Origin: Alphaproteobacteria bacterium | Lineage (GTDB): Bacteria; Pseudomonadota; Alphaproteobacteria; Acetobacterales; Acetobacteraceae | Length of the DNA: 64,000 nucleotides | NCBI GenBank assembly: GCA_020850755.1 | Contig: JADZEB010000016.1 | Coordinates: forward strand, 1 to 64,000 | Direction: 5' to 3' | Shown here: piece after piece, positions 7,908 through 17,349 of the stretch | Layout: the number at the start of each line of letters is the position of its first letter | How positions within the stretch are numbered: position 1 is the stretch's first letter | Program-made: the position numbers and the translations under genes | The notes under the pieces: generated by a model | The model's input: only the letters and a program-made list of their open reading frames with translations | Told to the model about the DNA's origin: nothing | Database searches by the model: none

Positions 7908-8558
7908 TCAGGCGCCGTAGGTGCCGGGCTCCTTGAGCGAGACGGCGAAGCCGCGCGCGGTGGCGGGGCGGGCCATCATCGCCTCGTACCAGCGCCTGAC
8001 CTGCGGATAGTCGGCGAGATCGACCTGGTGGCGCGGATGCCGCCAGGCCCAGCCGAGAATGGCGAAATCGGCGATGCTCGGCTCGCCTTCGGTGGCGACG
8101 AAGTCGCGCCCGGCAAGCCGGCGGTCGAGCACGCCGTAGAGCCGGCGCGTCTCCTTCATGTAGCGATCGAGGCCGTAGGCGCGCTTCGCCTCGTCCTCGA
8201 GCGCGATGAAGTGGTGCACCTGGCCCGGCATCGGGCCGAAGCCGCCCATCTGCCACATCAGCCATTCCAGCACGGGGATGCGCGCGCGCAAGGAGCGCGG
8301 CAGGAAGCGGCCGGTCTTCTCGCCGAGATAGAGCAGGATCGCGCCCGACTCGAACACGCTGATCGGCGCGCCCCCCGGCCCCTGCTGATCGATGATCGCC
8401 GGGATGCGGTTGTTGGGGCTGATCTTGAGGAACGCCGGCTCGAACTGCTTGCCGGCCGAGATGTCGATCGGATGGACGCGATAGGCGAGCCCCATCTCCT
8501 CGAGCACGGGGCTGATCTTGCGCCCGTTCGGCGTGTCCCAGGTGTAGAGGTCGATCAT
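7908..8558 (-). CDS. Nu-class glutathione transferase (YfcG-like)
   Basis: A 216-residue GST paralogue of the downstream gene. The N-terminal domain begins MIDLYTWDTPNGRK with Thr9 and Asn11 in the nu-class positions, cis-Pro in RIPAIID and the ESGAILLYL glutathione-contact segment. The C-terminal helical domain carries PSIADFAILGW. The second half, around WLMWQMGGFGPMPGQ, matches YfcG-like enzymes better than the neighbouring paralogue does. Likely role: glutathione-dependent disulfide or peroxide reduction in the cytoplasm. It lies 9 bases downstream of the AT-rich gene at 8568-9500, which looks foreign, so co-transcription with that gene may be incidental. Confidence 0.9.
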   Translation of the reverse strand: MIDLYTWDTPNGRKISPVLEEMGLAYRVHPIDISAGKQFEPAFLKISPNNRIPAIIDQQGPGGAPISVFESGAILLYLGEKTGRFLPRSLRARIPVLEWLMWQMGGFGPMPGQVHHFIALEDEAKRAYGLDRYMKETRRLYGVLDRRLAGRDFVATEGEPSIADFAILGWAWRHPRHQVDLADYPQVRRWYEAMMARPATARGFAVSLKEPGTYGA

Positions 8559-8567
8559 TGGTGATTC

Positions 8568-9500
8568 CTAGATCATAAGAAGGCGATATTTGCCTGCAAG
8601 CTCTCTAGACCAAGCATCGAAGCGCTGCGATATAGCATCAAGAGTGGGCGAAAGGCTATCGTAATCACATACAAGATACTTACTTATACTTGGAACAAAG
8701 CCGCCGGCCCCTCTGACCGCACGACATTTCAGTATGCCCACTTTTGCAATGAATGGCTTCGAGTTATGGCGAAAATAGACCAAAGACGGACTATTACGAA
8801 CTACGATTGGTACGATCAACCTAATTATACAAGCACCAGTTTTCGTATATCTCTCTATCTCTTTAGATTCATAATCCGATTTTGTATTATTCCACGCCTC
8901 CGCCGCCTTCAAGAGATCAATATTTTCATTCCGCAATCCCTCCTGTTCGAACTTCAATGCGCTTGCCTCCTTTGAAAGCAAGTCCGCCTCTTTCTTTTTT
9001 ATACTCATCCAGCGGCCTGGATCTTTAACGATACTCATTACCTTCTGTACAAAAGTAATGCGGCAGGCGGAGCCGGCAAAAATGTCCTTAAAACCAATCC
9101 CGACCATATCAAAATCTTGCTTCAAATTGTTCTTGGAGATAACGATATCGTTGCCGTCCGGCCCCCTCATAATCCTTCTGCTAGTGGTATAGCCGCACCA
9201 GATGTCTTCGTGCGCACCGCTAGAAGTATAGTTCTGGAAAAACAAATAGGGATCCCGCGACCGCTTCACGGAAATTACAAAAATTAGTCTTGCAAAAATA
9301 TTAGGTCCAAGCATAATGCATTTTCTGGCTATAATATCCATCTCTCTTGTTTTTTGTGTTTGCATGTCTTCATAATAGAAAGGTTGGTCGATCAAATAGT
9401 TTTTCTCGAGCAACAACTCGGCCACCCGCGCCTCAAAAGGCCATCCCTCACGATCCTCGAGGTGCCTAAGCACTAGTCTCTCGAATGCACCCATTCTCAT
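8568..9500 (-). CDS. Unrecognised 310-residue protein, possible PD-(D/E)XK nuclease-like; AT-rich, probably acquired
   Basis: I do not recognise a named family. Residues 20-90 have the outline of a restriction-endonuclease-like core: a helix with E23/E28 (PFEARVAELLLEK), then R52-E53-M-D55 in REMDIIA, then a hydrophobic strand ending S77-V-K79 (FVISVKRS), resembling E...D...(E/S)xK. Residues about 168-215 are Lys/Glu-rich and probably coiled coil (KKKEADLLSKEASALKFEQE). The C-terminal part begins with hydrophobic IIRLIVPIVVRNSP and ends GKYRLLMI. The gene is strikingly richer in A and T than both flanks and uses codons (ATA, AAA, AAT, AGA) rare in its neighbours, indicating horizontal transfer. 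It stands alone, so a defence or nuclease role is only a guess. Confidence 0.6.
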   Translation of the reverse strand: MRMGAFERLVLRHLEDREGWPFEARVAELLLEKNYLIDQPFYYEDMQTQKTREMDIIARKCIMLGPNIFARLIFVISVKRSRDPYLFFQNYTSSGAHEDIWCGYTTSRRIMRGPDGNDIVISKNNLKQDFDMVGIGFKDIFAGSACRITFVQKVMSIVKDPGRWMSIKKKEADLLSKEASALKFEQEGLRNENIDLLKAAEAWNNTKSDYESKEIERYTKTGACIIRLIVPIVVRNSPSLVYFRHNSKPFIAKVGILKCRAVRGAGGFVPSISKYLVCDYDSLSPTLDAISQRFDAWSRELAGKYRLLMI

Positions 9501-9528
9501 GGTCTTGGATTCTCCATGGGAAGCCGGG

Positions 9529-10998
9529 CTAGGACAGCTTCTTCTTCAGCACATCGTTGACGAGTGCCGGGTTGCCCTTGCCCGCCATCGCCTTCATCAC
9601 CTGGCCGACGAAGAAGCCGAACAGCTTGTCCTTGCCCGAGCGATACTCGGCCACCTTGTCGGCGTTCTTCGCCATCACGGCATCGACCGCCGCCTCGATC
9701 GCGCCGGTATCGGTGACCTGGCGCAGCCCCTCGGCTTCGACGATCGCGGCCGGGTCGGGATCGGTGCCGGCCTCGATCATCGTCTCGAACACCTGCTTGG
9801 CGATGCGCCCGGAGATGGTGTTGTCGGCCATCAGGTCGAGCAGCCGGCCAAGATTGCCGGCCGAGACCGGGCTGTTCTCGATCGAGCGGCCGGTCTTGTT
9901 CAGCGCGGCGAACAGATCGCCCATCACCCAGTTGGCGGCAAGCTTGGCATCGCGCCCCTTGGCCACCGCCTCGTAATAGGCGGCGGTCTCCTGCTCCAGC
10001 ACGAGCACGCCGGCATCATAGGCCGAGAGGCCGAAATCGCGCATGTAGCGCGCCTTGCGCGCATCGGGCAGTTCCGGCAGGCCGCGCTTCAGTTCCTCGA
10101 CCCAGGCTGGATCGAGCACCAGCGGCAGCAGGTCGGGATCGGGGAAGTAGCGGTAGTCGTGCGCATGCTCCTTGCTGCGCATCGAGCGCGTCTGGCCCTT
10201 GTTGGCGTCGTAGAGCCGCGTCTCCTGCTCGACCGCCCCGCCCTCCTCCCACACCCGCACCTGGCGCAGGGCCTCGACCTCGATCGCCTGCATGACGAAG
10301 CGCACCGAGTTGACGTTCTTCACCTCGCAGCGGGTGCGGAAGCCCTCGCCCGGCTTGCGCACCGACACGTTGACGTCGCAGCGCATGGAGCCTTCCTCCA
10401 TGTTGCCGTCGCAGGTGCCGAGATAGCGCAGGATGGTGCGCAGCTTGCGCAGGTAGGCGCCCGCCTCCTCGGGGCTGCGCATGTCGGGCTCGGAGACGAT
10501 CTCCATCAGCGCCACCCCGGCGCGGTTGAGGTCGATCAGGCTTTTCGCCGGATGCTGGTCGTGCAGGCTTTTCCCGGCATCCTGCTCCAGGTGCAGGCGC
10601 GTGATGCCCACCTCGCGCGTGGTGCCGTCGGGCATGTCGAGCAGGATCGTGCCCTTGCCCACGACCGGCCGCGAATACTGGCTGATCTGGTAGCCCGCCG
10701 GCAGGTCGGCGTAGAAATAGTTCTTCCGGTCGAACACCGAGACGAGGTTGATCTCGGCGTTCAGGCCGAGGCCGGTGCGCACCGCCTGGGCCACGCATTC
10801 GCGGTTGATCACCGGCAGCATGCCGGGGAAGGCCGCATCGACGAACGAGACCTGGGTGTTGGGCTCGGCGCCGAAGGCGGTCGCCGCGCCCGAGAACAGC
10901 TTGGCATTGCTGATGACCTGGGCATGCACCTCGAGCCCGATCACCACCTCCCATTCGCCGGTATCGCCGCTGACGCGGTAGGGCTTGGCCTCGCTCAT
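9529..10998 (-). CDS. gatB: Aspartyl/glutamyl-tRNA(Asn/Gln) amidotransferase subunit B
   Basis: A 489-residue subunit of GatCAB, which converts Glu-tRNA(Gln) (and Asp-tRNA(Asn)) to the amidated form. GatB binds the tRNA and performs the kinase step. Recognisable signatures are [11 protein letters not shown] near residue 20, [32 protein letters not shown] and the C-terminal YqeY-like helical domain ending [28 protein letters not shown]. Length matches the family. The order gatC-gatA-gatB on the minus strand, with 3 bases to gatA, makes a single operon. Its presence implies the indirect route to Gln-tRNA or Asn-tRNA. Confidence 0.97.
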   Translation of the reverse strand: MSEAKPYRVSGDTGEWEVVIGLEVHAQVISNAKLFSGAATAFGAEPNTQVSFVDAAFPGMLPVINRECVAQAVRTGLGLNAEINLVSVFDRKNYFYADLPAGYQISQYSRPVVGKGTILLDMPDGTTREVGITRLHLEQDAGKSLHDQHPAKSLIDLNRAGVALMEIVSEPDMRSPEEAGAYLRKLRTILRYLGTCDGNMEEGSMRCDVNVSVRKPGEGFRTRCEVKNVNSVRFVMQAIEVEALRQVRVWEEGGAVEQETRLYDANKGQTRSMRSKEHAHDYRYFPDPDLLPLVLDPAWVEELKRGLPELPDARKARYMRDFGLSAYDAGVLVLEQETAAYYEAVAKGRDAKLAANWVMGDLFAALNKTGRSIENSPVSAGNLGRLLDLMADNTISGRIAKQVFETMIEAGTDPDPAAIVEAEGLRQVTDTGAIEAAVDAVMAKNADKVAEYRSGKDKLFGFFVGQVMKAMAGKGNPALVNDVLKKKLS

Positions 10999-11001
10999 GG
11001 C

Positions 11002-12489
11002 TCAGCCTCCCGCCCGCAGGACGGGCCTGGCGGTGAAGCCTGCCGCCCGCTCGATCGCCGCACCGACGGCGAACACCGTCTCCTCGTCGAAGGCGCGCCC
11101 GACCACCTGCAGCCCGAGCGGCAGCCCCTCGGCCGACAGGCCCGCCGGCACGGAAAGGCCCGGCAATCCGGCCAGGTTGGCCGTCACCGTGAACACGTCG
11201 TTGAGATACATGGTCACCGGATCGTCCATCTTCTCGCCCATGCCGAAGGCGGCCGAGGGCGCGGTCGGGGTCAGGATCGCGTCCACATCGGCGAAGGCCC
11301 GCTCGAAGTCGCGCGCGATCAGCGCCCGCACCTTCTGCGCCTTGAGGTAGTAGGCATCGTAGTAGCCGGCCGAGAGCACATAGGTGCCGATCAGGATGCG
11401 CCGGCGCACCTCGGCGCCGAAGCCCTCGCCGCGCGTGCGCTCATACATCTCGTCGAGGCTGTCGCCCGGCTCGATCACGCGCAGCCCGTAGCGCACGCCG
11501 TCGTAGCGGGCGAGGTTCGAGGAAGCCTCGGCCGGGGCGACGATGTAGTAGGTCGGCAGCGCATACTTGGTGTGCGGCAGGCTGATCTCGCGGATCTCGG
11601 CCCCCTGCTCCCTGAGCCAGGCCATGCCCTGCTGCCACAGCGCCTCGATCTCGGCGGACATGCCGGGCACGCGGTATTCCTTGGGCACGCCGATTCGCAA
11701 TCCCTTCATCGGCTGGTCGCAGGCGGCGGCGAAATCAGGCACCGGCCGCTCGGCCGAGGTGCTGTCCTTGGGATCGAACCCGGCCATCGAGCCGAGCAGG
11801 ATGGCGTTGTCGCGCACGCTGCGCGCCATCGGCCCGGCCTGGTCGAGCGAGGAGGCGAAGGCCACGATGCCCCAGCGCGAACAGCGGCCATAGGTGGGCT
11901 TGATGCCGGCGATGCCGCAGAAGGCGGCCGGCTGGCGGATCGAGCCGCCGGTGTCTGTCGCCGTGGCACCAAGGCAGAGCCGCGCGGCCACCGCCGCCGC
12001 CGACCCGCCCGAGGAGCCGCCGGGCACCAGCCGGGTCGCGGCATCGCCCTTGCGCTGCCACGGATTCTCGACCCCGCCATAGGCGCTGGTCATGTTCGAG
12101 GAGCCCATCGCGAACTCGTCGAGATTGGTCTTGCCCAGCATCACCGCCCCGTCTCGGAACAGGTTGGCGGTGACGGTGCTCTCGTAGGGGGGCACGAAAT
12201 TGCCGAGGATCCTCGACCCCGCGGTCGAGCGCACACCCCTGGTGCAGAACAGGTCCTTGATGCCGAGCGGGATGCCCTCCAGCGGCCGGGCCGCCCCGCG
12301 CGCGATGCGATCGTCGGCGGCGCGGGCATCGGCGAGCGCCCGTTCGGGCGTTGGCAGGATGAAGGCGTTGAGACGTGGGTTGAGTGCGGCGATGGCATCG
12401 AGATGCGCCTGCGCCAACTCGACGGCCGAGAAGGATTTGCGGTCGAGGCCGGCACGGGCCTCGGCGATGGAAAGCTCGGTCAGTGACAT
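11002..12489 (-). CDS. gatA: Glutamyl-tRNA(Gln) amidotransferase subunit A
   Basis: A 495-residue amidase-signature subunit that liberates ammonia from glutamine for tRNA-dependent transamidation. The Ser-Ser-Lys catalytic triad lies in GIKDLFC (Lys), the Gly/Ser-rich [15 protein letters not shown] and [15 protein letters not shown] (nucleophile Ser in GGSIR). [10 protein letters not shown] and [13 protein letters not shown] are also typical GatA. The start is the ATG at 12487-12489 ([12 protein letters not shown]), 5 bases after gatC ends. An in-frame extension further upstream only overlaps gatC and is not part of the protein. Confidence 0.97.
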   Translation of the reverse strand: MSLTELSIAEARAGLDRKSFSAVELAQAHLDAIAALNPRLNAFILPTPERALADARAADDRIARGAARPLEGIPLGIKDLFCTRGVRSTAGSRILGNFVPPYESTVTANLFRDGAVMLGKTNLDEFAMGSSNMTSAYGGVENPWQRKGDAATRLVPGGSSGGSAAAVAARLCLGATATDTGGSIRQPAAFCGIAGIKPTYGRCSRWGIVAFASSLDQAGPMARSVRDNAILLGSMAGFDPKDSTSAERPVPDFAAACDQPMKGLRIGVPKEYRVPGMSAEIEALWQQGMAWLREQGAEIREISLPHTKYALPTYYIVAPAEASSNLARYDGVRYGLRVIEPGDSLDEMYERTRGEGFGAEVRRRILIGTYVLSAGYYDAYYLKAQKVRALIARDFERAFADVDAILTPTAPSAAFGMGEKMDDPVTMYLNDVFTVTANLAGLPGLSVPAGLSAEGLPLGLQVVGRAFDEETVFAVGAAIERAAGFTARPVLRAGG

Positions 12490-12494
12490 CGGCC

Positions 12495-12782
12495 CTACTC
12501 CACCACCTTGGGCACGGCGTAGAAGGCGTCGATGCGCTCGGGCGCGTTCGACAGCACCGCCTCGGGCTGGGCGCCGTCGTTGACGACATCCTCGCGCATG
12601 CGCATGGCCAGGGCGGCGGACCCGGTGAGCGGCTCGACGCCACCGGTGTTGACCTCGTTCAACTGCTCGATCCAGCCGAGGATCGCGTTGAGCTCCTGCC
12701 CGAGCCTGGGCAACTGGTCCTCGGGAACGCGCAACCGGGCCAAGCTGGCGATCCTTCGAACGGTGGCGGCATCCAGCGACAT
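12495..12782 (-). CDS. gatC: Aspartyl/glutamyl-tRNA amidotransferase subunit C
   Basis: A 95-residue clamp subunit that wraps around GatA and stabilises its contact with GatB. Family features: [19 protein letters not shown] at the N-terminus, the [20 protein letters not shown] helix, and the C-terminal MREDVV...[17 protein letters not shown]. It is the first gene of the minus-strand gatCAB operon and is divergent from ruvX across about 78 bases (12783-12860), which must carry both promoters. No unambiguous promoter hexamers were picked out there. Confidence 0.96.
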   Translation of the reverse strand: MSLDAATVRRIASLARLRVPEDQLPRLGQELNAILGWIEQLNEVNTGGVEPLTGSAALAMRMREDVVNDGAQPEAVLSNAPERIDAFYAVPKVVE

Positions 12783-12860
12783 GCGCTAAGTCTCTTCCGG
12801 GAAATCGTTGGAAAACAGCCGGTTTTCGGCCGGCAACGGGCGCGGACGCTAGCACCGGGC

Positions 12861-13382
12861 ATGACGATACGCAACCTTGCCGACCTACGCGCGGCGCTGC
12901 CGCGCGGACAGCGCCTGATCGGGCTCGATCTCGGCACGAAAACGATCGGCGTGGCGCTGTCGGACGTCACGCTGATGCTCGCCTCGCCCTATGGCAGCCT
13001 CACGCGCGGCAAGCTCGGCGCGGTGGCCGAGGCGGTGCGCGCGATCGCCGCCAAGGAAGGCGCGGGCGGCATCGTCGTCGGGCTGCCGGTGAGCCTGGAC
13101 GGCACCGAGGGCCCGGCGGCGCAGGCGGCGCGCGACTGGGCCGGGGACCTGGCGAAGCGCACCGGCCTGCCGGTGACGCTGTGGGACGAGCGGCTGAGCA
13201 GCGCGGCGGTGAACCGTTTCCTGATCGGCGAGGCCGACATGTCGCGCAAGCGCCGCGGCGCGGTGGTGGACAAGATGGCGGCGGCCTACATGCTGCAAGG
13301 GGCGCTCGACGCCACGCGTCCGCGCGCCGCGCCCGGCCCGGGCACCGCGCCCGCGCCGCGCCCTGATCCGGCGGGCGGCTAG
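12861..13382 (+). CDS. ruvX: Putative pre-16S rRNA nuclease / Holliday junction resolvase RuvX (YqgF)
   Basis: A 173-residue RNase H-fold protein. Diagnostic pieces are [18 protein letters not shown] (first acidic residue), [11 protein letters not shown], and [11 protein letters not shown] with the catalytic Glu, followed by [21 protein letters not shown] with the last Asp. The family is essential in E. coli, where YqgF matures the 5' end of 16S rRNA; the resolvase name is historical. About 20 extra Pro/Ala-rich residues extend the C-terminus. The start is the ATG at 12861. The AEC transporter gene starts three bases after its stop. Confidence 0.93.
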   Translation: MTIRNLADLRAALPRGQRLIGLDLGTKTIGVALSDVTLMLASPYGSLTRGKLGAVAEAVRAIAAKEGAGGIVVGLPVSLDGTEGPAAQAARDWAGDLAKRTGLPVTLWDERLSSAAVNRFLIGEADMSRKRRGAVVDKMAAAYMLQGALDATRPRAAPGPGTAPAPRPDPAGG

Positions 13383-13385
13383 CGC

Positions 13386-14309
13386 ATGGACGCCGTGCTG
13401 CTGGCGGTGGTGCCGACCTTCGCCGTGATCGCGCTCGGCTGGGTGCTGCGCCGGGCGGGGCTGCCGGGCGATCCGTTCTGGCCGGCGGCCGAGCGCCTCA
13501 CCTACATGATCCTGCTGCCGGCGCTGATCGTGCAGAACGTCGCCACCGTCCGTCTGGCCGGCGCCGCCCTGCCGATGGCGGCGGCGATGGGGCTGGCCGT
13601 GGCCCTGGTGGGCGTGGCGCTGATGCTCCTGCGTCCGGCCCTGCCCTTCTCCGGCCCGGCCTTCACCTCGCGGGTGCAGGGTTCGATCCGGCCCAACCTC
13701 TATGTCGGGCTGGCCGTGGTCGGCGCGCAGCATGGCGCGCCGGGTGTGTCGCTTGCCGCCGTGGCGCTCGCCAGCGTCGTGCCGACGGTGAACCTGCTTT
13801 CGGTCTATGCGCTGAGCCGGCACGCCACCGAACGGCCCGTCGCCCCGCTGGCGATGGCCGGCGAACTCGCCCGCAATCCGATCCTGCAAGGTATCGCGCT
13901 CGGCGCCATGCTGAACCTGAGCGGGATCGGCCTGCCGCTCGTGCTCGACCGCTCGCTGGCCATCATCGGCGGGGCCTCGCTGCCGCTCGGCGTGCTCTGC
14001 GTCGGCGCGAGCCTGCAACTCTCCCGCCTGCACCAGGGCGGCGGGGCGCTGGTGCTGGCCGCCCTGCTCAAGCTCGCCCTGGTGCCGGCGCTGTGCGCGG
14101 GCCTGTTGTGGGCGTTCGGCGCGGGCGGCCTGCCCGCCCGCGTCGCCACCATCTTCGTTGCCATGCCCGCCGCGCCCTCGGCCTATGTGCTGGCGCGCCT
14201 GATGGGCGGCGATGCCGATCTGATGGCGCGCATGATCTCGGCCCACACCCTGTTCGCCGGCGCGACCCTGCCCCTGGTCATGCTGGCCGCGCCGCTCCTG
14301 TTCCCCTGA
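13386..14309 (+). CDS. AEC-family (auxin efflux carrier-like) transporter
   Basis: A 307-residue integral membrane protein of about 10 hydrophobic segments, starting MDAVLLAVVPTFAVIALGWVLRR, with the mid-protein NPILQGIALGAMLNLSGIGLP break and the closing MISAHTLFAGATLPLVMLAAPLL that are typical of the AEC/permease family. Bacterial members are weakly characterised; some are malonate or malate carriers. The two-fold repeated five-helix layout is visible. It follows ruvX by three bases and precedes pyrB, so it may share transcription with both. No substrate can be proposed from sequence. Confidence 0.88.
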   Translation: MDAVLLAVVPTFAVIALGWVLRRAGLPGDPFWPAAERLTYMILLPALIVQNVATVRLAGAALPMAAAMGLAVALVGVALMLLRPALPFSGPAFTSRVQGSIRPNLYVGLAVVGAQHGAPGVSLAAVALASVVPTVNLLSVYALSRHATERPVAPLAMAGELARNPILQGIALGAMLNLSGIGLPLVLDRSLAIIGGASLPLGVLCVGASLQLSRLHQGGGALVLAALLKLALVPALCAGLLWAFGAGGLPARVATIFVAMPAAPSAYVLARLMGGDADLMARMISAHTLFAGATLPLVMLAAPLLFP

Positions 14310-14390
14310 GGCGCGGCCGCGCGCTTGTCCTGCCGCGCCGCGCCCCCCTATCATCGCGCCGGCGACTCGGGAAGCGAGAGGAGGCGGCTC

Positions 14391-15365
14391 GTGCAGAGCG
14401 GAGGCGACAGTGGCGCGATGCGCTTCCCCCACCGCCACCTGTTGGCGATCGAGGGCATGACGCCCGACGCGATCGGCTTCCTGCTCGACCTCGCCGACAG
14501 CTATGTGGACCTCGGCCGTTCGGCGGAACGGAAAAGCACGCTCCTGCGCGGGCGCACGCTGATCAACCTGTTCTTCGAGGATTCCACCCGCACCCGCACC
14601 AGCTTCGAGCTTGCCGGCAAGCGCATGGGTGCCGATGTCATCAACATGAGCGTCTCGGGTTCGTCGGTCGCCAAGGGCGAGACGCTGCTCGACACGGCAA
14701 TGACGCTGAATGCCATGCATGTCGATGTACTGGTGGTGCGCCATGCCGCCTCGGGCGCGGCGAAACTGCTGTCCGAGAAGCTCGACTGCGCGGTGATCAA
14801 TGCCGGCGACGGCACGCACGAGCACCCGACCCAGGCGCTGCTCGACGCGCTGACGATCCGCCGGCGACTGGGGAGGCTCTCCGGCCTCACGGTCGCGATC
14901 TGCGGCGACATCACGCATAGCCGCGTGGCGCGCTCGAACATCCATCTGCTCGGCACCATGGGGGCGCGGGTGCGCGTCGTCGCCCCGCCGACGCTGTTGC
15001 CCACCGGCATCGAGCGGCTCGGCGTCGATGTGTTCACCGACATGCGCGAGGGGTTGAAAGGCGTCGATATCGTGATGATGCTGCGCCTGCAGCAGGAACG
15101 CATGAGCGGCGCCTTCATCCCCTCGATCCACGAATTCTTCCGCTACTGGGGCCTGACCTACGACAAGCTCGCCGCCGCGCACCCGGACGCGCTGATCATG
15201 CATCCGGGACCGATGAACCGCGGCGTCGAGATCGACAGCGAGGTGGCCGACGATATCGGCCGCAGCGCCATCCGCGAGCAAGTGGAGATGGGGGTGGCCG
15301 TGCGCATGGCGATCCTGGACGCGCTGACGCGCCCCTTGCGCGGCAACCAGCCGCAGGCGGCCTGA
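14391..15365 (+). CDS. pyrB: Aspartate carbamoyltransferase catalytic subunit
   Basis: Condenses carbamoyl phosphate with aspartate, the committed step of pyrimidine synthesis, in the cytoplasm. Signatures are [13 protein letters not shown] (carbamoyl-phosphate loop), [39 protein letters not shown] (His/Gln active-site residues), [13 protein letters not shown] and [14 protein letters not shown] chose the GTG at 14391 because AGGAGG lies six bases upstream (324 residues); the ATG at 14418 gives 315 residues and is possible but its AGG-rich site is about 14 bases away. It is followed after 3 bases by the dihydroorotase-like gene, matching the alphaproteobacterial PyrB/PyrC' pair. No pyrI regulatory subunit is seen. 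Confidence 0.95.
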   Translation: MQSGGDSGAMRFPHRHLLAIEGMTPDAIGFLLDLADSYVDLGRSAERKSTLLRGRTLINLFFEDSTRTRTSFELAGKRMGADVINMSVSGSSVAKGETLLDTAMTLNAMHVDVLVVRHAASGAAKLLSEKLDCAVINAGDGTHEHPTQALLDALTIRRRLGRLSGLTVAICGDITHSRVARSNIHLLGTMGARVRVVAPPTLLPTGIERLGVDVFTDMREGLKGVDIVMMLRLQQERMSGAFIPSIHEFFRYWGLTYDKLAAAHPDALIMHPGPMNRGVEIDSEVADDIGRSAIREQVEMGVAVRMAILDALTRPLRGNQPQAA

Positions 15366-15368
15366 GCC

Positions 15369-16703
15369 GTGGCCCGCGCAGTGACCCGTGGCGGCGACAG
15401 CCTGGCGCTGGTCAATGCGCGCCTGCTCGACCCCGCCTCCGGGCTCGATGCGCCGGGGGGCCTCTTGGTGCTCGATGGCCGGATCGCCGATTTCGGCCCC
15501 GCGGTGTTCGCCGCCGGCACCCCGCCCGGCATCGCCGTGGTCGATTGCGACGGCCATTGCCTCGCTCCCGGCCTCGTCGATATGCGCGTGCGCGTGGGCG
15601 AGCCCGGCGAGGAGCACAAGGAGAACCTCGCCTCCGCCGCGCTTGCCGCCGCCGCCGGGGGCGTGACCACGCTCGCCGCCCTGCCCGATACCGACCCGCC
15701 GATCGACGAGCCGGCGCTGGTGGCCTTCATCGCCCGCCGCGCCCAGGAGGTGGGCAGCGTCACCGTGCTGCCCTATGCCACGCTGACCAAGCGGGGCGCC
15801 GGCAAGGAGCTGGCCGAGATCGGCATGCTGCGCGAGGCCGGCGCGGTCGCTTTCACCGATGGCGCGCGCGCGATCGGCGATGCGCAGCTGATGCGCCGGG
15901 CGCTTTCCTATGCGAAAGCCTTCGGCGCGCTGATCGTCCAGCACCCGGAAGAACCCTCGCTTGCCGCGGGCGGGGCGATGAACGAGGGCGAGTTCGCCAC
16001 CCGGCTCGGCCTGCCCGGCATCCCGGCACTGGCCGAGGTGATCCAGGTCGAGCGCGACCTGCGCCTGCTCGAACTCACGCGGGGGCGGCTCCATTTCGCC
16101 CATGTCTCGACCGAAGGTGCGGTGGCCGCGATCCGTGCGGCCAAGGCGCGCGGGCTGGCCGTGACCGCCGACACGGCGCCGCCCTATTTCGACCTCAACG
16201 AGACGGCGGTCGGCGATTATCGCACCTTCGCCAAGCTCTCGCCGCCCTTGCGCACCGAGGCCGACCGGCTGGCGATCATCGCCGCGCTGGCCGACGGCAC
16301 CCTCGATGCCGTCGCGTCCGACCACAACCCGCAGGACCAGGACACCAAGCGCCTGCCCTTCACCATGGCGAGCTGGGGCGGCATCGGGCTGGAGACGCTG
16401 CTGGCCGTGACGCTCAATCTCGTCCACAACGGCGCCCTGGCGATGATCGAGGCCGTCCGGCTGCTGACGCTCGCCCCCGCCGCCCTGCTCGGCCAGGCCG
16501 AGGCCGGTCGGCTCGCCCGCGGCGTGCCGGCCGACCTCGTGCTGTTCGATGCCGAGCGCGGCTGGCGTGTCGATGCCGACCGCCTGTCCAGCAAGTCGAA
16601 GAACTCGCCTTTCGACGGCCGCCCGGTGCAGGGCCGCGTCTTGCGTACGATCAAGGCCGGGCGCACCGTGTTCCAGCTTGCCGGGCGCGGCCCGGCCGAC
16701 TGA
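15369..16703 (+). CDS. Dihydroorotase-like protein PyrC', probably non-catalytic partner of PyrB
   Basis: A 444-residue amidohydrolase-fold protein following pyrB by 3 bases (GTG start). It aligns with class I dihydroorotases through [33 protein letters not shown] and [15 protein letters not shown]. The zinc ligands are mostly gone: the HxH motif reads R73-V-R75 ([12 protein letters not shown]), and the segment that normally has consecutive His in EVTPHH reads ADTAPPYF. The final Asp (SDHNP) remains. In Pseudomonas an inactive dihydroorotase homologue (PyrC') is a structural part of the aspartate transcarbamoylase holoenzyme; by analogy this protein probably assembles with PyrB. A genuine PyrC should exist elsewhere in the genome. 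Confidence 0.88.
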   Translation: MARAVTRGGDSLALVNARLLDPASGLDAPGGLLVLDGRIADFGPAVFAAGTPPGIAVVDCDGHCLAPGLVDMRVRVGEPGEEHKENLASAALAAAAGGVTTLAALPDTDPPIDEPALVAFIARRAQEVGSVTVLPYATLTKRGAGKELAEIGMLREAGAVAFTDGARAIGDAQLMRRALSYAKAFGALIVQHPEEPSLAAGGAMNEGEFATRLGLPGIPALAEVIQVERDLRLLELTRGRLHFAHVSTEGAVAAIRAAKARGLAVTADTAPPYFDLNETAVGDYRTFAKLSPPLRTEADRLAIIAALADGTLDAVASDHNPQDQDTKRLPFTMASWGGIGLETLLAVTLNLVHNGALAMIEAVRLLTLAPAALLGQAEAGRLARGVPADLVLFDAERGWRVDADRLSSKSKNSPFDGRPVQGRVLRTIKAGRTVFQLAGRGPAD

Positions 16704-16722
16704 TTCCGGACACGCCCCCCTG

Positions 16723-17349
16723 ATGGACCTCGCGTTGATCCTTGCCGCCATCGGCGGCTACCTGTCGGGCAGCATCCCGTTCGGCCTCTTGCTGACGCAG
16801 ACGGCCGGACTTGGCGATGTGCGCAAGATCGGCTCGGGTAATATCGGGGCGACCAACGTGCTGCGCACCGGGCGCAAGGGGCTGGCGGCGGCGACCTTGC
16901 TGCTCGATGCGCTGAAGGGTGCGGCGCCGGTGCTGGTCGCGGGCGCGCTGGCCGGCCGCAATGCGGCGCTGGTCGCCGGCGCGGCGGCGGTGGCGGGGCA
17001 CCTGTTCCCGGTCTGGCTCGGCTTCGCCGGCGGCAAGGGCGTGGCGACCGGCCTTGGCGTGCTGATCGCCGGCTCCTGGCCGGTCGGGCTGCTCGCCTGC
17101 GCCACTTGGCTTGCCTCGGCCGCGATCTTCCGCATCTCCTCGCTGGCCGCCTTGCTCGCCTTCGCGCTCGCCCCGCTCTCGGCCTGGTTCCTGGCCGACC
17201 GCCCCTTCGCGTTCATGGTCGGCGCCGTGGCGCTGGGCGTGATCGCGCGCCACCACGGCAATATCCGCCGCCTGCTCGCCGGCACCGAGCCGCGCATCGG
17301 CCGCAAGAAGCCGGCCGACGCCGCCACCGAGCCGCCCGCGACCTCATGA
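16723..17349 (+). CDS. plsY: Acyl-phosphate:glycerol-3-phosphate acyltransferase
   Basis: A 208-residue polytopic inner-membrane enzyme making lysophosphatidate from acyl-phosphate and glycerol-3-phosphate, the first acylation of phospholipid synthesis. The three PlsY loop motifs are visible: [10 protein letters not shown] with [16 protein letters not shown], then [23 protein letters not shown], and [19 protein letters not shown] near the end. Five to seven hydrophobic segments are present. The ATG at 16723 follows pyrC' by 19 bases. The stop overlaps dprA by four bases, so plsY and dprA are coupled. Confidence 0.95.
   Translation: MDLALILAAIGGYLSGSIPFGLLLTQTAGLGDVRKIGSGNIGATNVLRTGRKGLAAATLLLDALKGAAPVLVAGALAGRNAALVAGAAAVAGHLFPVWLGFAGGKGVATGLGVLIAGSWPVGLLACATWLASAAIFRISSLAALLAFALAPLSAWFLADRPFAFMVGAVALGVIARHHGNIRRLLAGTEPRIGRKKPADAATEPPATS

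Noticed and set aside
12885-16751. Minus-strand open frame of nearly 1300 codons opposite ruvX-pyrB-pyrC'
   Set aside because: It runs antisense to well-identified genes, is His/Arg/Gly-rich low complexity without domains, and arises from high GC third positions.
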